Notes: generated by a model from the letters alone, not told the origin. A DNA stretch of 64,000 bases from Bradyrhizobium erythrophlei (GCF_900129505.1 NZ_LT670818.1:7845001-7909000); one strand, 5' to 3'; counted from the first letter of the stretch, positions 43,664 to 51,424 are shown. Numbers and translations are program-made.

Positions 43664-44305
43664 TCAACGGCGATCCTCGTTGAAGACAAATTTCGGCATT
43701 TCCCACTTGTAGCGGATCGCCAACAGTCGAAACGACAGGCCGAGCACGAAGGTCAGGATCGTCCAGGCTTCGTCATTCAGTTTGAGGCCGAAGGCGGTGG
43801 CGTAGAACAGCCCGGTGACCACGGAAACGCTGGCGTAGAGTTCGGAGCGAAACAACAGCGGCACGTCGTTGCAGAGGATGTCGCGCAGCACGCCTCCGGC
43901 GCACCCGGTGATCATCCCCGACACGATCACGATCGGCAGCGACGCACCGGTTTGCCAGGCGACGTCGCAGCCGGCCATGGTGAAGACCACGAGGCCGATC
44001 GCGTCGAGCACGAGAAACGCGAGAGACAGGCGATGCACCGCGCGCGCGATCAGGACGGTCACCAAGGCCGCAATGGCCGTCAGCGCGAGATAAGAAGGGT
44101 TTTGCACCCAGACCAGCGGATAATGCCCGAGCAGGACATCGCGGATCGTTCCGCCGCCCAGCGCGGTGATGCAGCCGAGCATGCATACGCCTACCCAGTC
44201 CATGCTGCGCTTTCCCGCAGCCAGCGCCGCCGTCATCGCCTGCGCGGCGAGCGCCACCAGCGACAGCAGGTACAAGACATTAACGCTCGGAAGCAGGCCC
44301 CACAT
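43664..44305 (-). CDS. TRIC-family cation channel (UPF0126/YadS)
   Basis: A 213-residue inner-membrane protein with seven predicted helices built from two repeats. Each repeat has the family glycine/arginine motif: ITALGGGTIRDVLLG and ITGCAGGVLRDILCND. Prokaryotic TRIC proteins form trimeric cation channels. ATG 44305 starts MWGLLPSVNVLYLLSL; the frame extension to 44470 is not membrane-like and is left out. Convergent with the cytochrome gene. Prediction is firm; physiological role is not known. Confidence 0.9.
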   Translation of the reverse strand: MWGLLPSVNVLYLLSLVALAAQAMTAALAAGKRSMDWVGVCMLGCITALGGGTIRDVLLGHYPLVWVQNPSYLALTAIAALVTVLIARAVHRLSLAFLVLDAIGLVVFTMAGCDVAWQTGASLPIVIVSGMITGCAGGVLRDILCNDVPLLFRSELYASVSVVTGLFYATAFGLKLNDEAWTILTFVLGLSFRLLAIRYKWEMPKFVFNEDRR

Positions 44306-44417
44306 CGCAACCCCAAGGAACAGATTCTGCAATCTACGCCGGGGGTTCCCTTCTGAACAGAATGAAAGTGGGGCAACGGTCGCAGTTTGCGGGACGAGAA
44401 AGAGATCATGTTCCCGG

Positions 44418-44446
44418 AACCCGCATGGGTGCCGGCGGGTTGTCTT
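44418..44446 (+). promoter_or_regulatory. Possible EcfG-type stress promoter
   Basis: GGAAC (44418-44422) and GGTT about 17 bases further resemble the GGAAC-N16/17-CGTT promoters of the alphaproteobacterial general stress response. It lies just before the gene at 44469. One mismatch in the -10, so only suggestive. Confidence 0.25.
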
Positions 44447-44468
44447 CCCGCATTGGAGGAACCCAATC

Positions 44469-44894
44469 ATGGCCTACGAACGCAATTCGGACGATCCCTA
44501 TCGCACCAATCGCGCCGACGATGAGTTTCGCCGCGCGCAGCGTCTCGACAATGAACTGCAGGTGGATCCTGAACTGGCCGAGGGCCGGGCCAGCACGGGC
44601 AGGATCGCGATGTTCGCGGTCGCCGTCGCTGTGATCCTTGGCGCGGTCTTTTACGGCCTGAACAATTCGAGCATCAACCAGGCCGGCACGTCGTCGACGG
44701 CGCAGAACACGCCCTCCTCGCCGCCCGCCGCCCCTCCGGGCATGCGTGACGTGACGCCGCGCGCCAACACTGATCAGGGCGTGACGACCGGTGCGGCTCC
44801 GGCGCGGCCGCAGACGCCGCCGGCTTCCGCCCCGACGGGCACCGACGTGAATCGCTCCGGCAATCCGCCAACCGGCAGCGCGCCGGCCAAGTAA
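44469..44894 (+). CDS. Single-pass hypothetical protein with Pro/Thr/Ala-rich tail
   Basis: A 141-residue protein. A charged cytoplasmic N-terminus (DDEFRRAQRLDNELQVDPEL) is followed by one transmembrane helix (IAMFAVAVAVILGAVFYG), then a low-complexity periplasmic tail rich in Pro, Thr and Ala. ATG 44469 follows GGAGGA, a strong site. Conserved in Bradyrhizobium as far as I recall; function unknown. Followed by a good terminator. Confidence 0.7.
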   Translation: MAYERNSDDPYRTNRADDEFRRAQRLDNELQVDPELAEGRASTGRIAMFAVAVAVILGAVFYGLNNSSINQAGTSSTAQNTPSSPPAAPPGMRDVTPRANTDQGVTTGAAPARPQTPPASAPTGTDVNRSGNPPTGSAPAK

Positions 44895-44924
44895 CGCCGG
44901 AAGTTTGTGAGGAAGTGATCGAAC

Positions 44925-44957
44925 GCAGCGGGCACAGCCGGCCCGCTGCTTCCTTTT
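44925..44957 (+). terminator. Intrinsic terminator
   Basis: GCAGCGGG and CCCGCTGC arms around a 9-base loop, then TTCCTTTTG. Ends the plus-strand gene at 44894; the minus-strand enzyme gene ends at 44959, beside it. Confidence 0.65.
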
Positions 44958-44958
44958 G

Positions 44959-45774
44959 TCAGCCAAACATCTTGTTCAACTCGCCGCCGGCATAGCCATT
45001 GCCTAGTTCGGTGAAAGTCCCCTTCTCAGCGATCTCCTGCGCCGCGCGCATAAAACCGCCCCAGGCGGCGCGCGCCAGCGAGCCGCCGACGCTGATGCGG
45101 CGAACGCCGAGTTCGGCGGCTTCCGCGACCGAGAGGCCGGGCCATCCCAGCAGGAGATTGACCGGCTTCGGATCCACCGCCTTCACGACCGCCGAGATCT
45201 GCTCTTTGGTACGGATGCCCGGCGCGTACAGGCAATCGGCGCCGGCCTCCGCATAGGCCTGCAGCCGGTCGATCACCATGGCGAGATCCGCCTGCCCGAC
45301 CAAAAATCCTTCGCAGCGGCCGACCAGCAGCACGCCGCTGGTGTCGGCATCGATCGCGGCCCGCGCCGCCTTGATGCGTTCGATTCCCAGGGCGCGCTCG
45401 TACAGCGGTTTGTCCTTGTCGCCGGTGGAATCCTCGATCGACAATCCGGCGATTCCGGTCCTGACCGCGCGCGCGACATTTGCGCCGACCTGCTCCGGCT
45501 CTTGCGCAAAGCCGCTCTCGAAGTCGGCATTGACGGGCAGATCGGTAGCACTGCACAGCGCGGTGAGATGCGCGCAGACCTCATCGAGCGTGACGCGGTT
45601 GTCCGCCTTGCCGATCGACCAGGCAAAGCCGGCGCTGGTGGAGGCGAGCGCCTTGAAGCCCATGTGCTGCAGCGCCTGCGCACTGCCGATGTCCCAGGGA
45701 TTCGGGATCACGAAACATCCCGACCCGTGCAGCTTGCGGAATGTCGCGCGTTTTTCTGCGGTCGTCAGCGGCAT
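44959..45774 (-). CDS. Isocitrate lyase/PEP mutase-family enzyme
   Basis: A 271-residue TIM-barrel enzyme of the ICL/PEPM superfamily that breaks or rearranges C-C or P-C bonds of 2-oxo or 2-methyl-dicarboxylic acids. Visible features are NPWDIGSAQALQHMG, the Mg-binding NADFESGFAQ (D and E ligands), SIEDSTGDKDKPLYE and the family GRCEGFL. The usual K-K-C-G-H catalytic loop of isocitrate lyase is absent, as in PEP-mutase-like oxaloacetate decarboxylases or 2-methylisocitrate lyases of unknown role. ATG 45774 follows GGGGAGA. Confidence 0.85.
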   Translation of the reverse strand: MPLTTAEKRATFRKLHGSGCFVIPNPWDIGSAQALQHMGFKALASTSAGFAWSIGKADNRVTLDEVCAHLTALCSATDLPVNADFESGFAQEPEQVGANVARAVRTGIAGLSIEDSTGDKDKPLYERALGIERIKAARAAIDADTSGVLLVGRCEGFLVGQADLAMVIDRLQAYAEAGADCLYAPGIRTKEQISAVVKAVDPKPVNLLLGWPGLSVAEAAELGVRRISVGGSLARAAWGGFMRAAQEIAEKGTFTELGNGYAGGELNKMFG

Positions 45775-45848
45775 GGTCTCTCCCCTTTCGGTTCCTTGTT
45801 GGCGCGACAATAACCGCACCGGTCTTTCGGCGCCAGTGCGCGGCCGTA

Positions 45849-46154
45849 TCAGGCGACCACCTTGCGCAGGAAGCTGCGTTCCTCCGCGAGGATGAATTTG
45901 TTCTCCTCGGCAAATGCGAAATTGGCCATGCCTTCCTCGTCGGTGCGAAGCCTTGCGCGATAATTTTCATAGGCCGCTAGATTTTCAAAGGAAATCAGCG
46001 CGAAGGCGATGTTGTTGGTGCCTTCATGCGGCATCCAGTAGCCGTGAAGGTCGCCGCCGCATCGGGGGATGATGGCAAGCCAGCGTTTCGAATATTCCTC
46101 GAACAGCGTGCGCTTGAACGGATCGATCTGGTAGCGGATGAAAACGGTAATCAT
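45849..46154 (-). CDS. NIPSNAP-family protein
   Basis: A 101-residue dimeric alpha/beta-barrel protein. The family pattern is clear: [20 protein letters not shown], then [20 protein letters not shown] and a C-terminal helix pair. ATG 46154 is the natural start. Function of bacterial members is unknown. It lies 74 bases upstream of the PEP-mutase-family gene on the same strand and may be co-transcribed. Confidence 0.85.
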   Translation of the reverse strand: MITVFIRYQIDPFKRTLFEEYSKRWLAIIPRCGGDLHGYWMPHEGTNNIAFALISFENLAAYENYRARLRTDEEGMANFAFAEENKFILAEERSFLRKVVA

Positions 46155-46182
46155 CAATGGAACCTCCAAAGTTTCTTACTCT

Positions 46183-46261
46183 CGTCATTGCGAGCGCAGC
46201 GAAGCAATCCAGCTTTCTTTCTTGCTGCTCCATGGATTGCTTCGCTGCGCTCGCAATGACG
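46183..46261. repeat. Palindromic intergenic repeat, CGTCATTGCGAG family
   Basis: CGTCATTGCGAGCGCAGCGAAGCAATCCA at one side and its near-perfect complement at the other. Second of three copies in the window. Confidence 0.88.
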
Positions 46262-46298
46262 GACCCTTCACACTGGAGTCGAACGCGAGAATACCCAC

Positions 46299-46334
46299 TT
46301 GACGACGTCGATGCTTCGGCTATCATCGAAGCAT
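46299..46334 (+). promoter_or_regulatory. Promoter and autoregulatory inverted repeat of the ArsR gene
   Basis: -35 TTGACG (46299-46304), a 16-base spacer and -10 TATCAT (46321-46326). A perfect inverted repeat ATGCTTCG-N8-CGAAGCAT (46311-46334) flanks the -10, and its last bases are part of the ATG start codon (46333-46335). The transcription start would fall on or next to the A of ATG. Confidence 0.6.
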
Positions 46335-47028
46335 GAAAGCAGGTCCGGATATCGCCATGGTCGCCTCGCTGGTCGGCGACCCCGCGCGCGCCAACATGCT
46401 CACCGCGCTGATGACCGGCCGCGCGCTGACCGCGAGCGAACTCGCGCACCAGGCCGGCGTCACGCCGCAGACCGCGAGTTCGCACCTTTCCAAGCTCGAG
46501 GCCGGCGGGCTGGTCGAGCTGGAAAAACAGGGGCGCCACCGCTATTACCGGCTCAGCGATGCTGATGTCGCCGGCGTGCTCGAAGGCCTTGCGGGACTGG
46601 CCGCGCGCGCCGGTCACATGCGCGTGCGCACCGGGCCGAAAGACCCGGCCTTGCGCCGCGCGCGGATCTGCTACGATCATCTGGCCGGCGATCTCGGCGT
46701 GCAGATGCTCGACAGCCTGAAAAGACAGCGGCTGGTGCGCCAGAAAAAGCAGGACATCGAACTGACCGCCGAGGGCGAACGGTTTCTGGAAAGCTCCCTG
46801 CAGATATCGGCAGACACGCTGGCCCATCCGCGGCGCCCGGTGTGCAAGGCCTGTCTCGACTGGAGCGAGCGGCGCCATCATCTGGCGGGCACGCTGGGGG
46901 CCGCGATCATGACCCGGTTCACCGAACTCAAATGGGCCGCGCGCGACGCCACCCCCGGCAGCCGCGTCATTAATTTCAGCCGCAGCGGCGAGAAGCGTTT
47001 CGAGGCGCTGTTCGGCGATCACGAATAG
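46333..47028 (+). CDS. ArsR-family winged-helix regulator with C-terminal extension
   Basis: A 231-residue regulator. The winged helix at about residues 8-80 is of the ArsR type (SLVGDPARANMLTALMTGR, then AGVTPQTASSHLSKLEAGGL and the wing GRHRYYRL). The remaining ~130 residues form a C-terminal region (ARICYDHLAGDLGVQMLDSL, then KACLDWSERRHHLAG). The cysteines in VCKACLDW could bind metal or sense redox state, but this is not a classical arsenic site. It probably represses itself through the inverted repeat at its start. The target beyond itself is unknown. Confidence 0.87.
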   Translation: MKAGPDIAMVASLVGDPARANMLTALMTGRALTASELAHQAGVTPQTASSHLSKLEAGGLVELEKQGRHRYYRLSDADVAGVLEGLAGLAARAGHMRVRTGPKDPALRRARICYDHLAGDLGVQMLDSLKRQRLVRQKKQDIELTAEGERFLESSLQISADTLAHPRRPVCKACLDWSERRHHLAGTLGAAIMTRFTELKWAARDATPGSRVINFSRSGEKRFEALFGDHE

Positions 47029-47052
47029 CGGGCGAACCTCCCTCATCACATT

Positions 47053-47146
47053 GTCGTCATGGCCGGGCTTGTTCCGGCCATCCGCGCCTTGCTTTGCTGC
47101 TATGCCGTCAGACGTGGATGCCCGGGACAAGCCCGGGCACGACGAC
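47053..47146. repeat. Palindromic intergenic repeat, GTCGTCATGGCCGGGC family
   Basis: Two hairpins, GGCCGGGCTTGTTCCGGCC and CCCGGGACAAGCCCGGGC, with outer GTCGTC and GACGAC. When read as protein it gives the typical PGHDD artefact, so it is not part of the hydrolase gene that follows. Confidence 0.8.
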
Positions 47147-47164
47147 TCAAGCCGGACCTGTCCA

Positions 47165-48178
47165 ATGCAACGAATTTTCTGCGCGATCTCTGCCGCCCTC
47201 CTTTTCATCCAGCCATCCATCGCCGCCTCCGCCGCGGAACCTGCCCCACGCGAGCCCTACGGCATCGACCTCGAAGGTTTTGCCTATCCCTACCCCGTCA
47301 ATCTCCTGCCGCTCACCAATGACGGCGAACAGTTGCGGATGGCCTATATGGACGTGGCGCCGGCGCAGCCGAACGGCCGCGTGGTGGTGCTGCTGCACGG
47401 CCGTAATTTCCCGTCGAGCTATTGGGCGCCGGTCATCAAGACGCTCAGCGAGGCCGGCTATCGCGTGATCGTGCCGGACCAGATCGGCTTCGGCAAATCC
47501 TCGAAGCCAACGGGCGAGCTGCATTTCGACACGCTGGCGCGCAACACCGTCGCCCTGCTCGATCATCTGCAAATCGCGAAAGCCGATATCGTCGCGCATT
47601 CGCTCGGCGGCATGCTGGGCGTGCGGATCGCGCGCGCCTTTCCCGACCGCGTCGCGCATTTGTTGCTGGTGGCGCCGATCGGGCTTGAGGACTACCGGCT
47701 CTATGTGCCGCCGACGCCGACCGAAAAGATCGTTGAAAACGAGGACAGACTGACCGCGGAAGGCTACCGCAAGCAGCTCGAGACCAACTATTCCCTCAGA
47801 TTGCCGCCGGACCAGGTGACCCCGTTCATCGATGCCCGCTTCAACATCAAGGGCAGCGGCGAATATCCGCGCTGGCTGCGTGCCTTCGTCTCGTCCGCGC
47901 AGATGATCTATCGCGAGCCGGTCGTCCACGAAATCCCTGAGATCACCGAGCCCACGCTGTTCATCATGGGCGCCGACGATCACAACGCGCCGGGGAGGCC
48001 GAACGCGCCGGAGGCGCTGCGGCCGAAGATGGGACAGAACGCCGAGCTCGCCAAGGCGCTCGCAACAAAGATGCCCAATGCGCGCGCCGAGGTGATCGCC
48101 AATGCCGGGCATCTGGTGTTTCTCGATGCGCCGCAAAAATTCAACGAGCTGATGCTGGCGTTTCTCGGCTCCCGCTAG
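47165..48178 (+). CDS. Exported alpha/beta hydrolase
   Basis: A 337-residue alpha/beta hydrolase with a signal peptide (about 1-24, ending ASAAE). The oxyanion segment is VVLLHGRNFPSS, the nucleophile elbow AHSLGGMLG, the acid in FIMGADDHNAP, and the catalytic His in NAGHLVFLD. Probably an epoxide hydrolase-like or esterase-like enzyme in the periplasm; substrate unknown. ATG 47165 is chosen because upstream codons are repeat DNA and the signal peptide begins here. Single gene. Confidence 0.87.
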   Translation: MQRIFCAISAALLFIQPSIAASAAEPAPREPYGIDLEGFAYPYPVNLLPLTNDGEQLRMAYMDVAPAQPNGRVVVLLHGRNFPSSYWAPVIKTLSEAGYRVIVPDQIGFGKSSKPTGELHFDTLARNTVALLDHLQIAKADIVAHSLGGMLGVRIARAFPDRVAHLLLVAPIGLEDYRLYVPPTPTEKIVENEDRLTAEGYRKQLETNYSLRLPPDQVTPFIDARFNIKGSGEYPRWLRAFVSSAQMIYREPVVHEIPEITEPTLFIMGADDHNAPGRPNAPEALRPKMGQNAELAKALATKMPNARAEVIANAGHLVFLDAPQKFNELMLAFLGSR

Positions 48179-48334
48179 CGAGCTCGCTGCAAGTTCGGCG
48201 CAGGTTGCATTCACTCCGCGTTCAGGTCGTCGTGACTAGGTTCCCCGCAATTCGACGTGGCCGATAATTAACGGGTCGAATTGTATCTGGATCAATGTGA
48301 AACGCCGCACCGCGGCCCCAGGCAGGGAGAAGAC

Positions 48335-48580
48335 ATGAAATATTTTTTCGCAGCAGTCGTCGTAGCCAGCACCTTCGCGAGCTTCGGCGCTGCCAACGCC
48401 GCCGGCGGCTGCGGCCTCGGCTTCCACCGCGGCCCCTATGGCGGCTGCCGTCCCAATGGCGGCGCGGTGGTCGTGGCACCCGGCGCGGTGGTGGTCGAGC
48501 GGCCGGTCGTGGTGGTGCCCCGCGGGCGCATCTGTCCCGTCGGCTTCAGCTGGCGCTATGGGCGCTGCCGCCCGCTTTGA
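48335..48580 (+). CDS. Small exported Gly/Cys protein with HRGPYGGC motif
   Basis: An 81-residue protein. A signal peptide (about 1-22) is followed by GGCGLGFHRGPYGGCRPN, a Val/Pro-rich stretch and a C-terminal CPVGFSWRYGRCRPL. Cysteine pairs suggest disulfides. ATG 48335 is used. The same GCG-x-G-x-HRGP-x-GGCRP motif occurs in the convergent neighbour at 48699-48938. Function unknown. Confidence 0.7.
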   Translation: MKYFFAAVVVASTFASFGAANAAGGCGLGFHRGPYGGCRPNGGAVVVAPGAVVVERPVVVVPRGRICPVGFSWRYGRCRPL

Positions 48581-48605
48581 ACGCGGGATCATCGTCAATG
48601 ACGGC

Positions 48606-48630
48606 AAAACCCCGCATCATGCGGGGTTTT
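48606..48630. terminator. Bidirectional intrinsic terminator
   Basis: AAAACCCCGC-ATCAT-GCGGGGTTTT, a perfect 10-base inverted repeat with T-runs on both strands, 26 bases after the plus-strand gene. Confidence 0.88.
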
Positions 48631-48662
48631 GTTTATCCGCCCTGAAACGCGCAGACCAAAAC

Positions 48663-48690
48663 AAAAGGGCGGGAAAACTCCCGCCCTTTT
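48663..48690. terminator. Second bidirectional intrinsic terminator
   Basis: AAAAGGGCGGG and CCCGCCCTTTT arms around AAAACT, 9 bases before the end of the convergent minus-strand gene. With the 48606 hairpin it insulates the two genes. Confidence 0.88.
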
Positions 48691-48698
48691 CTCGATCC

Positions 48699-48938
48699 TT
48701 ACCAGTTGCGGAAGCAGCGCCGGCCGAACGGGCCGGAATGCCAGCCGGGCGGGCAATTATACATCGGGCGGCATCCGCCATAGGGACCCCGGTGCCAGCC
48801 GGGTCCGCAGCCGCCGGCGACGCGGATGATGTCGACCGACGCAGCCTGATCGAGCGGGGCCAGCGGCATGGCCCGCGACCCGGAGACCGCCGCAAGGCTG
48901 AGGCAAATGGCAAACGCAGAAGCGACGAGTATCTTCAT
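48699..48938 (-). CDS. Small exported Gly/Cys protein, relative of the convergent gene
   Basis: A 79-residue protein. A signal peptide (about 1-23) precedes GGCGPGWHRGPYGGCRPMY and a second copy-like unit NCPPGWHSGPFGRRCFRNW, giving four cysteines in two similar C-x-G-W-H-x-G-P-x-G-x2-C units. ATG 48938 follows GGAAGGA. Clearly related to the protein at 48335. Function unknown; secreted, probably disulfide-bonded. Confidence 0.72.
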   Translation of the reverse strand: MKILVASAFAICLSLAAVSGSRAMPLAPLDQAASVDIIRVAGGCGPGWHRGPYGGCRPMYNCPPGWHSGPFGRRCFRNW

Positions 48939-49026
48939 AGTCCTTCCTTCCTCCCAATTTTGCCGCTGCGCGGCAGTTGCTAACCTGACGCAAAGAAGGT
49001 GACAGTCCGGTACTGATAAAGGCATG

Positions 49027-49362
49027 TCACCAGTGACGGCGCTGCCAGCGGCGCCAGTGCCGGCGACGCCAGCCCCAATGACGGTGGCGCCAACCCCAGT
49101 GGCGGCGGTGCCAGCCCCAGTGGCGGCGGTGCCAGCCCCAGTGATGCCCGTGCCCGTGTCCCCAGCGGACCTGTTCGGGCTTGAGATGCTCGACCTCAGC
49201 CTCGGTCGTGACGGCGGAATGAATATCCTGATTCGCTGACGGCAGCCGTTCATCTAGGCCAAGCGGATGCGGCGACAGCGGCGCGGCCTGCGCGCCCGCG
49301 GTCAGCGCGGCGGCTCCGGCGGCAAATCCAACGGCGAGCTGCAAAAAGTGGCGGCGTTCCAT
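49027..49362 (-). CDS. Tat-exported His/Trp-repeat protein
   Basis: A 111-residue protein. It starts with a twin-arginine-like signal (ERRHFLQLAVGFAAGAAALT). The middle region (HPLGLDERLPSANQDIHSAV) is followed by about five heptads of the R-H-W-G-W-H-R type to the C-terminus. DNA of the repeats is also nearly tandem (about 21-base units, 49097-49145). Dense His and Trp suggest heme or metal binding in the periplasm. ATG 49362; the longer frame to 49506 is repeat DNA. Function unknown. Confidence 0.7.
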   Translation of the reverse strand: MERRHFLQLAVGFAAGAAALTAGAQAAPLSPHPLGLDERLPSANQDIHSAVTTEAEVEHLKPEQVRWGHGHGHHWGWHRRHWGWHRRHWGWRHRHWGWRRRHWRRWQRRHW

Positions 49363-49472
49363 GACATCTCCCTGTTCACGGTAATGGCGAGTGATGCGGG
49401 GAGAGTTTGAATGCGTCGAGATGAATAGCCGCTGAATTGCGCGTTCAGGTACAGGCATCCGTACAGATCTAT

Positions 49473-49591
49473 CGTCGTCCCGGCGAACGCCGGGACCCAT
49501 AACCACCGATGTCAGTTGTCAGCAAGGGCAATTGCCACAGCGCCATAACGAGAGGACACGGCGTATAGGTCCGGCCTTCGCCGGGACGACG
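49473..49591. repeat. Palindromic intergenic repeat, CGTCGTCCCGGCGAACGC family
   Basis: CGTCCCGGCGAACGCCGGGAC hairpin with ACCCATAACCACCGATGT at one side, and CGGCCTTCGCCGGGACGACG at the other. A common rhizobial repeat type. Confidence 0.8.
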
Positions 49592-49611
49592 CTGAGACCT
49601 GTTGTGCGCCA

Positions 49612-49926
49612 TCAGGCCGCGAATTCCTCCGCCAGCACCAGCAACTCGCGCGTGCGCGTCACCTCGGGCCAGCAGCGGTCGAACTCGGCGACCAGCGTCT
49701 TCAATGCGCCGCCGCCCATGGCGCGATCGAGCGCGGCCTGATCGGCGAATTCGTACATCGCCACATGCAGCGAGGGATCCGACAGACTCCAGAACCGCCG
49801 CGCGGTGCTGACGCCAAACGCCTTTGCGGCGTCGGGCAGATGTTCGGTTCTGTACCATTCATCGAACGCCCCGCGTTTGGCGGGATCGGCAACGGTGGCG
49901 CGGACGACGAAATAGGCTGAAGGCAT
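49612..49926 (-). CDS. Dimeric alpha/beta-barrel family protein
   Basis: A 104-residue protein starting PSAYFVVRATVADPAKRGAF, with DEWYRTEHLPDAAKAFG and a C-terminal helix. The single-domain ferredoxin-like pattern (short strand, helix with Trp-Tyr and His) matches the EthD/ABM-like superfamily of small monooxygenases or stress proteins. ATG 49926; the frame extends to 49962. Function unknown. Confidence 0.7.
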   Translation of the reverse strand: MPSAYFVVRATVADPAKRGAFDEWYRTEHLPDAAKAFGVSTARRFWSLSDPSLHVAMYEFADQAALDRAMGGGALKTLVAEFDRCWPEVTRTRELLVLAEEFAA

Positions 49927-49956
49927 TGGCGTTTCTCCCGGTGCGTTTTTTCCAGT

Positions 49957-50052
49957 CGTCATTCCGGGGCATCACGTCAGCGATGAACCCGGAATCTGGA
50001 GATTGTAACGTCGAGATTCCGGGTTCGCGCTCACGCGCGCCCCGGAATGACG
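49957..50052. repeat. Palindromic intergenic repeat, CGTCATTCCGG family
   Basis: CGTCATTCCGGGGCATCACG and GCGCCCCGGAATGACG ends with inner GAGATTCCGGGTTCGCGC. Third copy of this family. Confidence 0.85.
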
Positions 50053-50061
50053 AAAGGAAGG

Positions 50062-50508
50062 CTACACCCATCCGCCCCGCGCCATGATGGCGGCACACAG
50101 CAGGATGATGACGATCGCAAACAGCTCGCCGTGGATAATCCCGGTCACCAGTCTGAGCTTCCTGGCGCCGATCACCGGGACCCGCCCCGCCGTCAGCGCC
50201 CCGCGCCACGACAGGAATTCCCTGGTCGGAATGATCGACAATAGTCCGATCACGACGAACAGCGAGAGTTTCCCGAGAAAGGCGTGGCTGTGAAAATAAT
50301 AGCTCGCGCCCTTCTCGAAGAAGAACACCCGCAACAGCCCGATCACCAGCAGCGCACCCGCGGCGATCCCAAGCACGAGGTCCGTGACCTGCAGCCGCCG
50401 CGCCGAGGCAAGCGTCAGTTCCTGCCGGATCAGCGTCAACTCGATGGCCACCGCTGCCACCAACGTGAAGGCGCAGACGTGGTGGAGGAAGGCGAACAGC
50501 GTGGACAT
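50062..50508 (-). CDS. DUF2214 membrane protein
   Basis: A 148-residue protein with four predicted membrane helices. It begins FAFLHHVCAFTLVAAVAIEL, then VLGIAAGALLVIGLLRVFFF and a HSHAFLGKLSLFVVIGLLSI segment; these His/Arg positions are typical of DUF2214. ATG 50508. It lies just downstream of the Fic gene on the same strand with an 18-base gap. Function unknown. Confidence 0.82.
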   Translation of the reverse strand: MSTLFAFLHHVCAFTLVAAVAIELTLIRQELTLASARRLQVTDLVLGIAAGALLVIGLLRVFFFEKGASYYFHSHAFLGKLSLFVVIGLLSIIPTREFLSWRGALTAGRVPVIGARKLRLVTGIIHGELFAIVIILLCAAIMARGGWV

Positions 50509-50526
50509 GGCGCGGGCTCCGGTCAG

Positions 50527-51195
50527 CTAGCCTGGCAGTTTGCCACCGACAGATTTGTAGAACTGAGCAAGCTGGTTTGCGAGTAGAGAACCCAAAAGCT
50601 CTTCCATCCTTGAAACGTCGATCCTTCCGTCGTGGAAGGCCAAATCTGCGGCATCCAGGGCGTCGAAATAGGGCTTACGGTTGTCAACAATTTGATCCGG
50701 AATAGTGGGAGTACCCGGCAAGATCGAACCTGCGCGGATTGACAGCACGACATAGGATGCGATGCGGGAGGTGCGCCCGTTGCCATCCGCAAACGGATGA
50801 ATCCAGTTCAGTCGCCACATCACGTAAGCCGCAAGATGTATCGGCGTGCTGCCTTCCCAATGATCGTTGACGTAATCGCACATGTCCTCGACCAGTTCCG
50901 GCACCAAATGTGCGCCGACCGGTTCGTGCTTGCTGCCTTCAATCGCGACGCCGCCGGGACGATAATTCCCAGCATAGGAGCTGATTCCGGCAAGCGCTTC
51001 CCGTTGTAAACCAAGAATGAGCGAGGGACGCAGCTTGAACGAACCCCGCTCCAGTGCACTATGGATTGCGCCGATCGCCGCATCGTATTGTCGAAACCCG
51101 TTCCTGGCTTCGGCGACGGCCTTTGCTTGAGGGTCAACGATCAACTCAGGCTCGAGCGCTCGGCTATCTCGCCGGTTGCGCTCGTCACCTGTCAT
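50527..51195 (-). CDS. Fic-domain protein (probable AMP-transferase)
   Basis: A 222-residue Fic protein with the intact catalytic motif HPFADGNGRTSR (His base and the GNGR anion-binding site). The flap region precedes it (SSYAGNYRPGGVAIEG). Fic enzymes usually transfer AMP to target proteins. No inhibitory S/T-x3-E-G/N helix is obvious in the protein, so control may come from the small gene directly upstream, whose stop overlaps this ATG (ATGA). Target unknown. Confidence 0.88.
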   Translation of the reverse strand: MTGDERNRRDSRALEPELIVDPQAKAVAEARNGFRQYDAAIGAIHSALERGSFKLRPSLILGLQREALAGISSYAGNYRPGGVAIEGSKHEPVGAHLVPELVEDMCDYVNDHWEGSTPIHLAAYVMWRLNWIHPFADGNGRTSRIASYVVLSIRAGSILPGTPTIPDQIVDNRKPYFDALDAADLAFHDGRIDVSRMEELLGSLLANQLAQFYKSVGGKLPG

Positions 51196-51368
51196 TTTTC
51201 ATCCTTGGCCAGCTTCTCGGCCTCGCGGTCGATCATTTCCCGCGTAATCAGCTCGTTCTCGAAATGCGTATTGCCGTAGACGAAGCTTCGCCGTTGCTGC
51301 TCCTGCTGTTCCGGCGTCGGCTTGGCAGTCTTGGCAGCTTCAAGAAGTTTTTTGAGGGCGTCGGTCAT
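51192..51368 (-). CDS. Small Fic-associated protein, possible antitoxin
   Basis: A 58-residue acidic/basic helical protein. The N-terminal helix (ALKKLLEAAKTAKPTPEQQE) leads to RRSFVYGNTHFENELITREM. Four-base overlap with the Fic start indicates tight coupling, as in toxin-antitoxin pairs. The class I inhibitory motif S/T-x3-E-G/N is not matched exactly (SFVYGN lacks the Glu), so the antitoxin role is inference. ATG 51368; an alternative start is at 51404. Confidence 0.6.
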   Translation of the reverse strand: MTDALKKLLEAAKTAKPTPEQQEQQRRSFVYGNTHFENELITREMIDREAEKLAKDEK

Positions 51369-51424
51369 GGGGACAATATAGTCGAGTCTGTCTAGGGATG
51401 CCATTATGTCTTGTTCAATTTTAC

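Noticed and set aside
46333..47028. An arsenic-resistance role for the ArsR protein
   Set aside because: No ars genes are nearby and the classical C-V-C metal site is missing.
47051..47164. An N-terminal extension of the alpha/beta hydrolase
   Set aside because: It is the translation of a palindromic repeat and precedes a good signal peptide.
49090..49145. Tandem repeats as a non-coding element
   Set aside because: They are the coding repeats of the His/Trp-rich protein, read on the minus strand.
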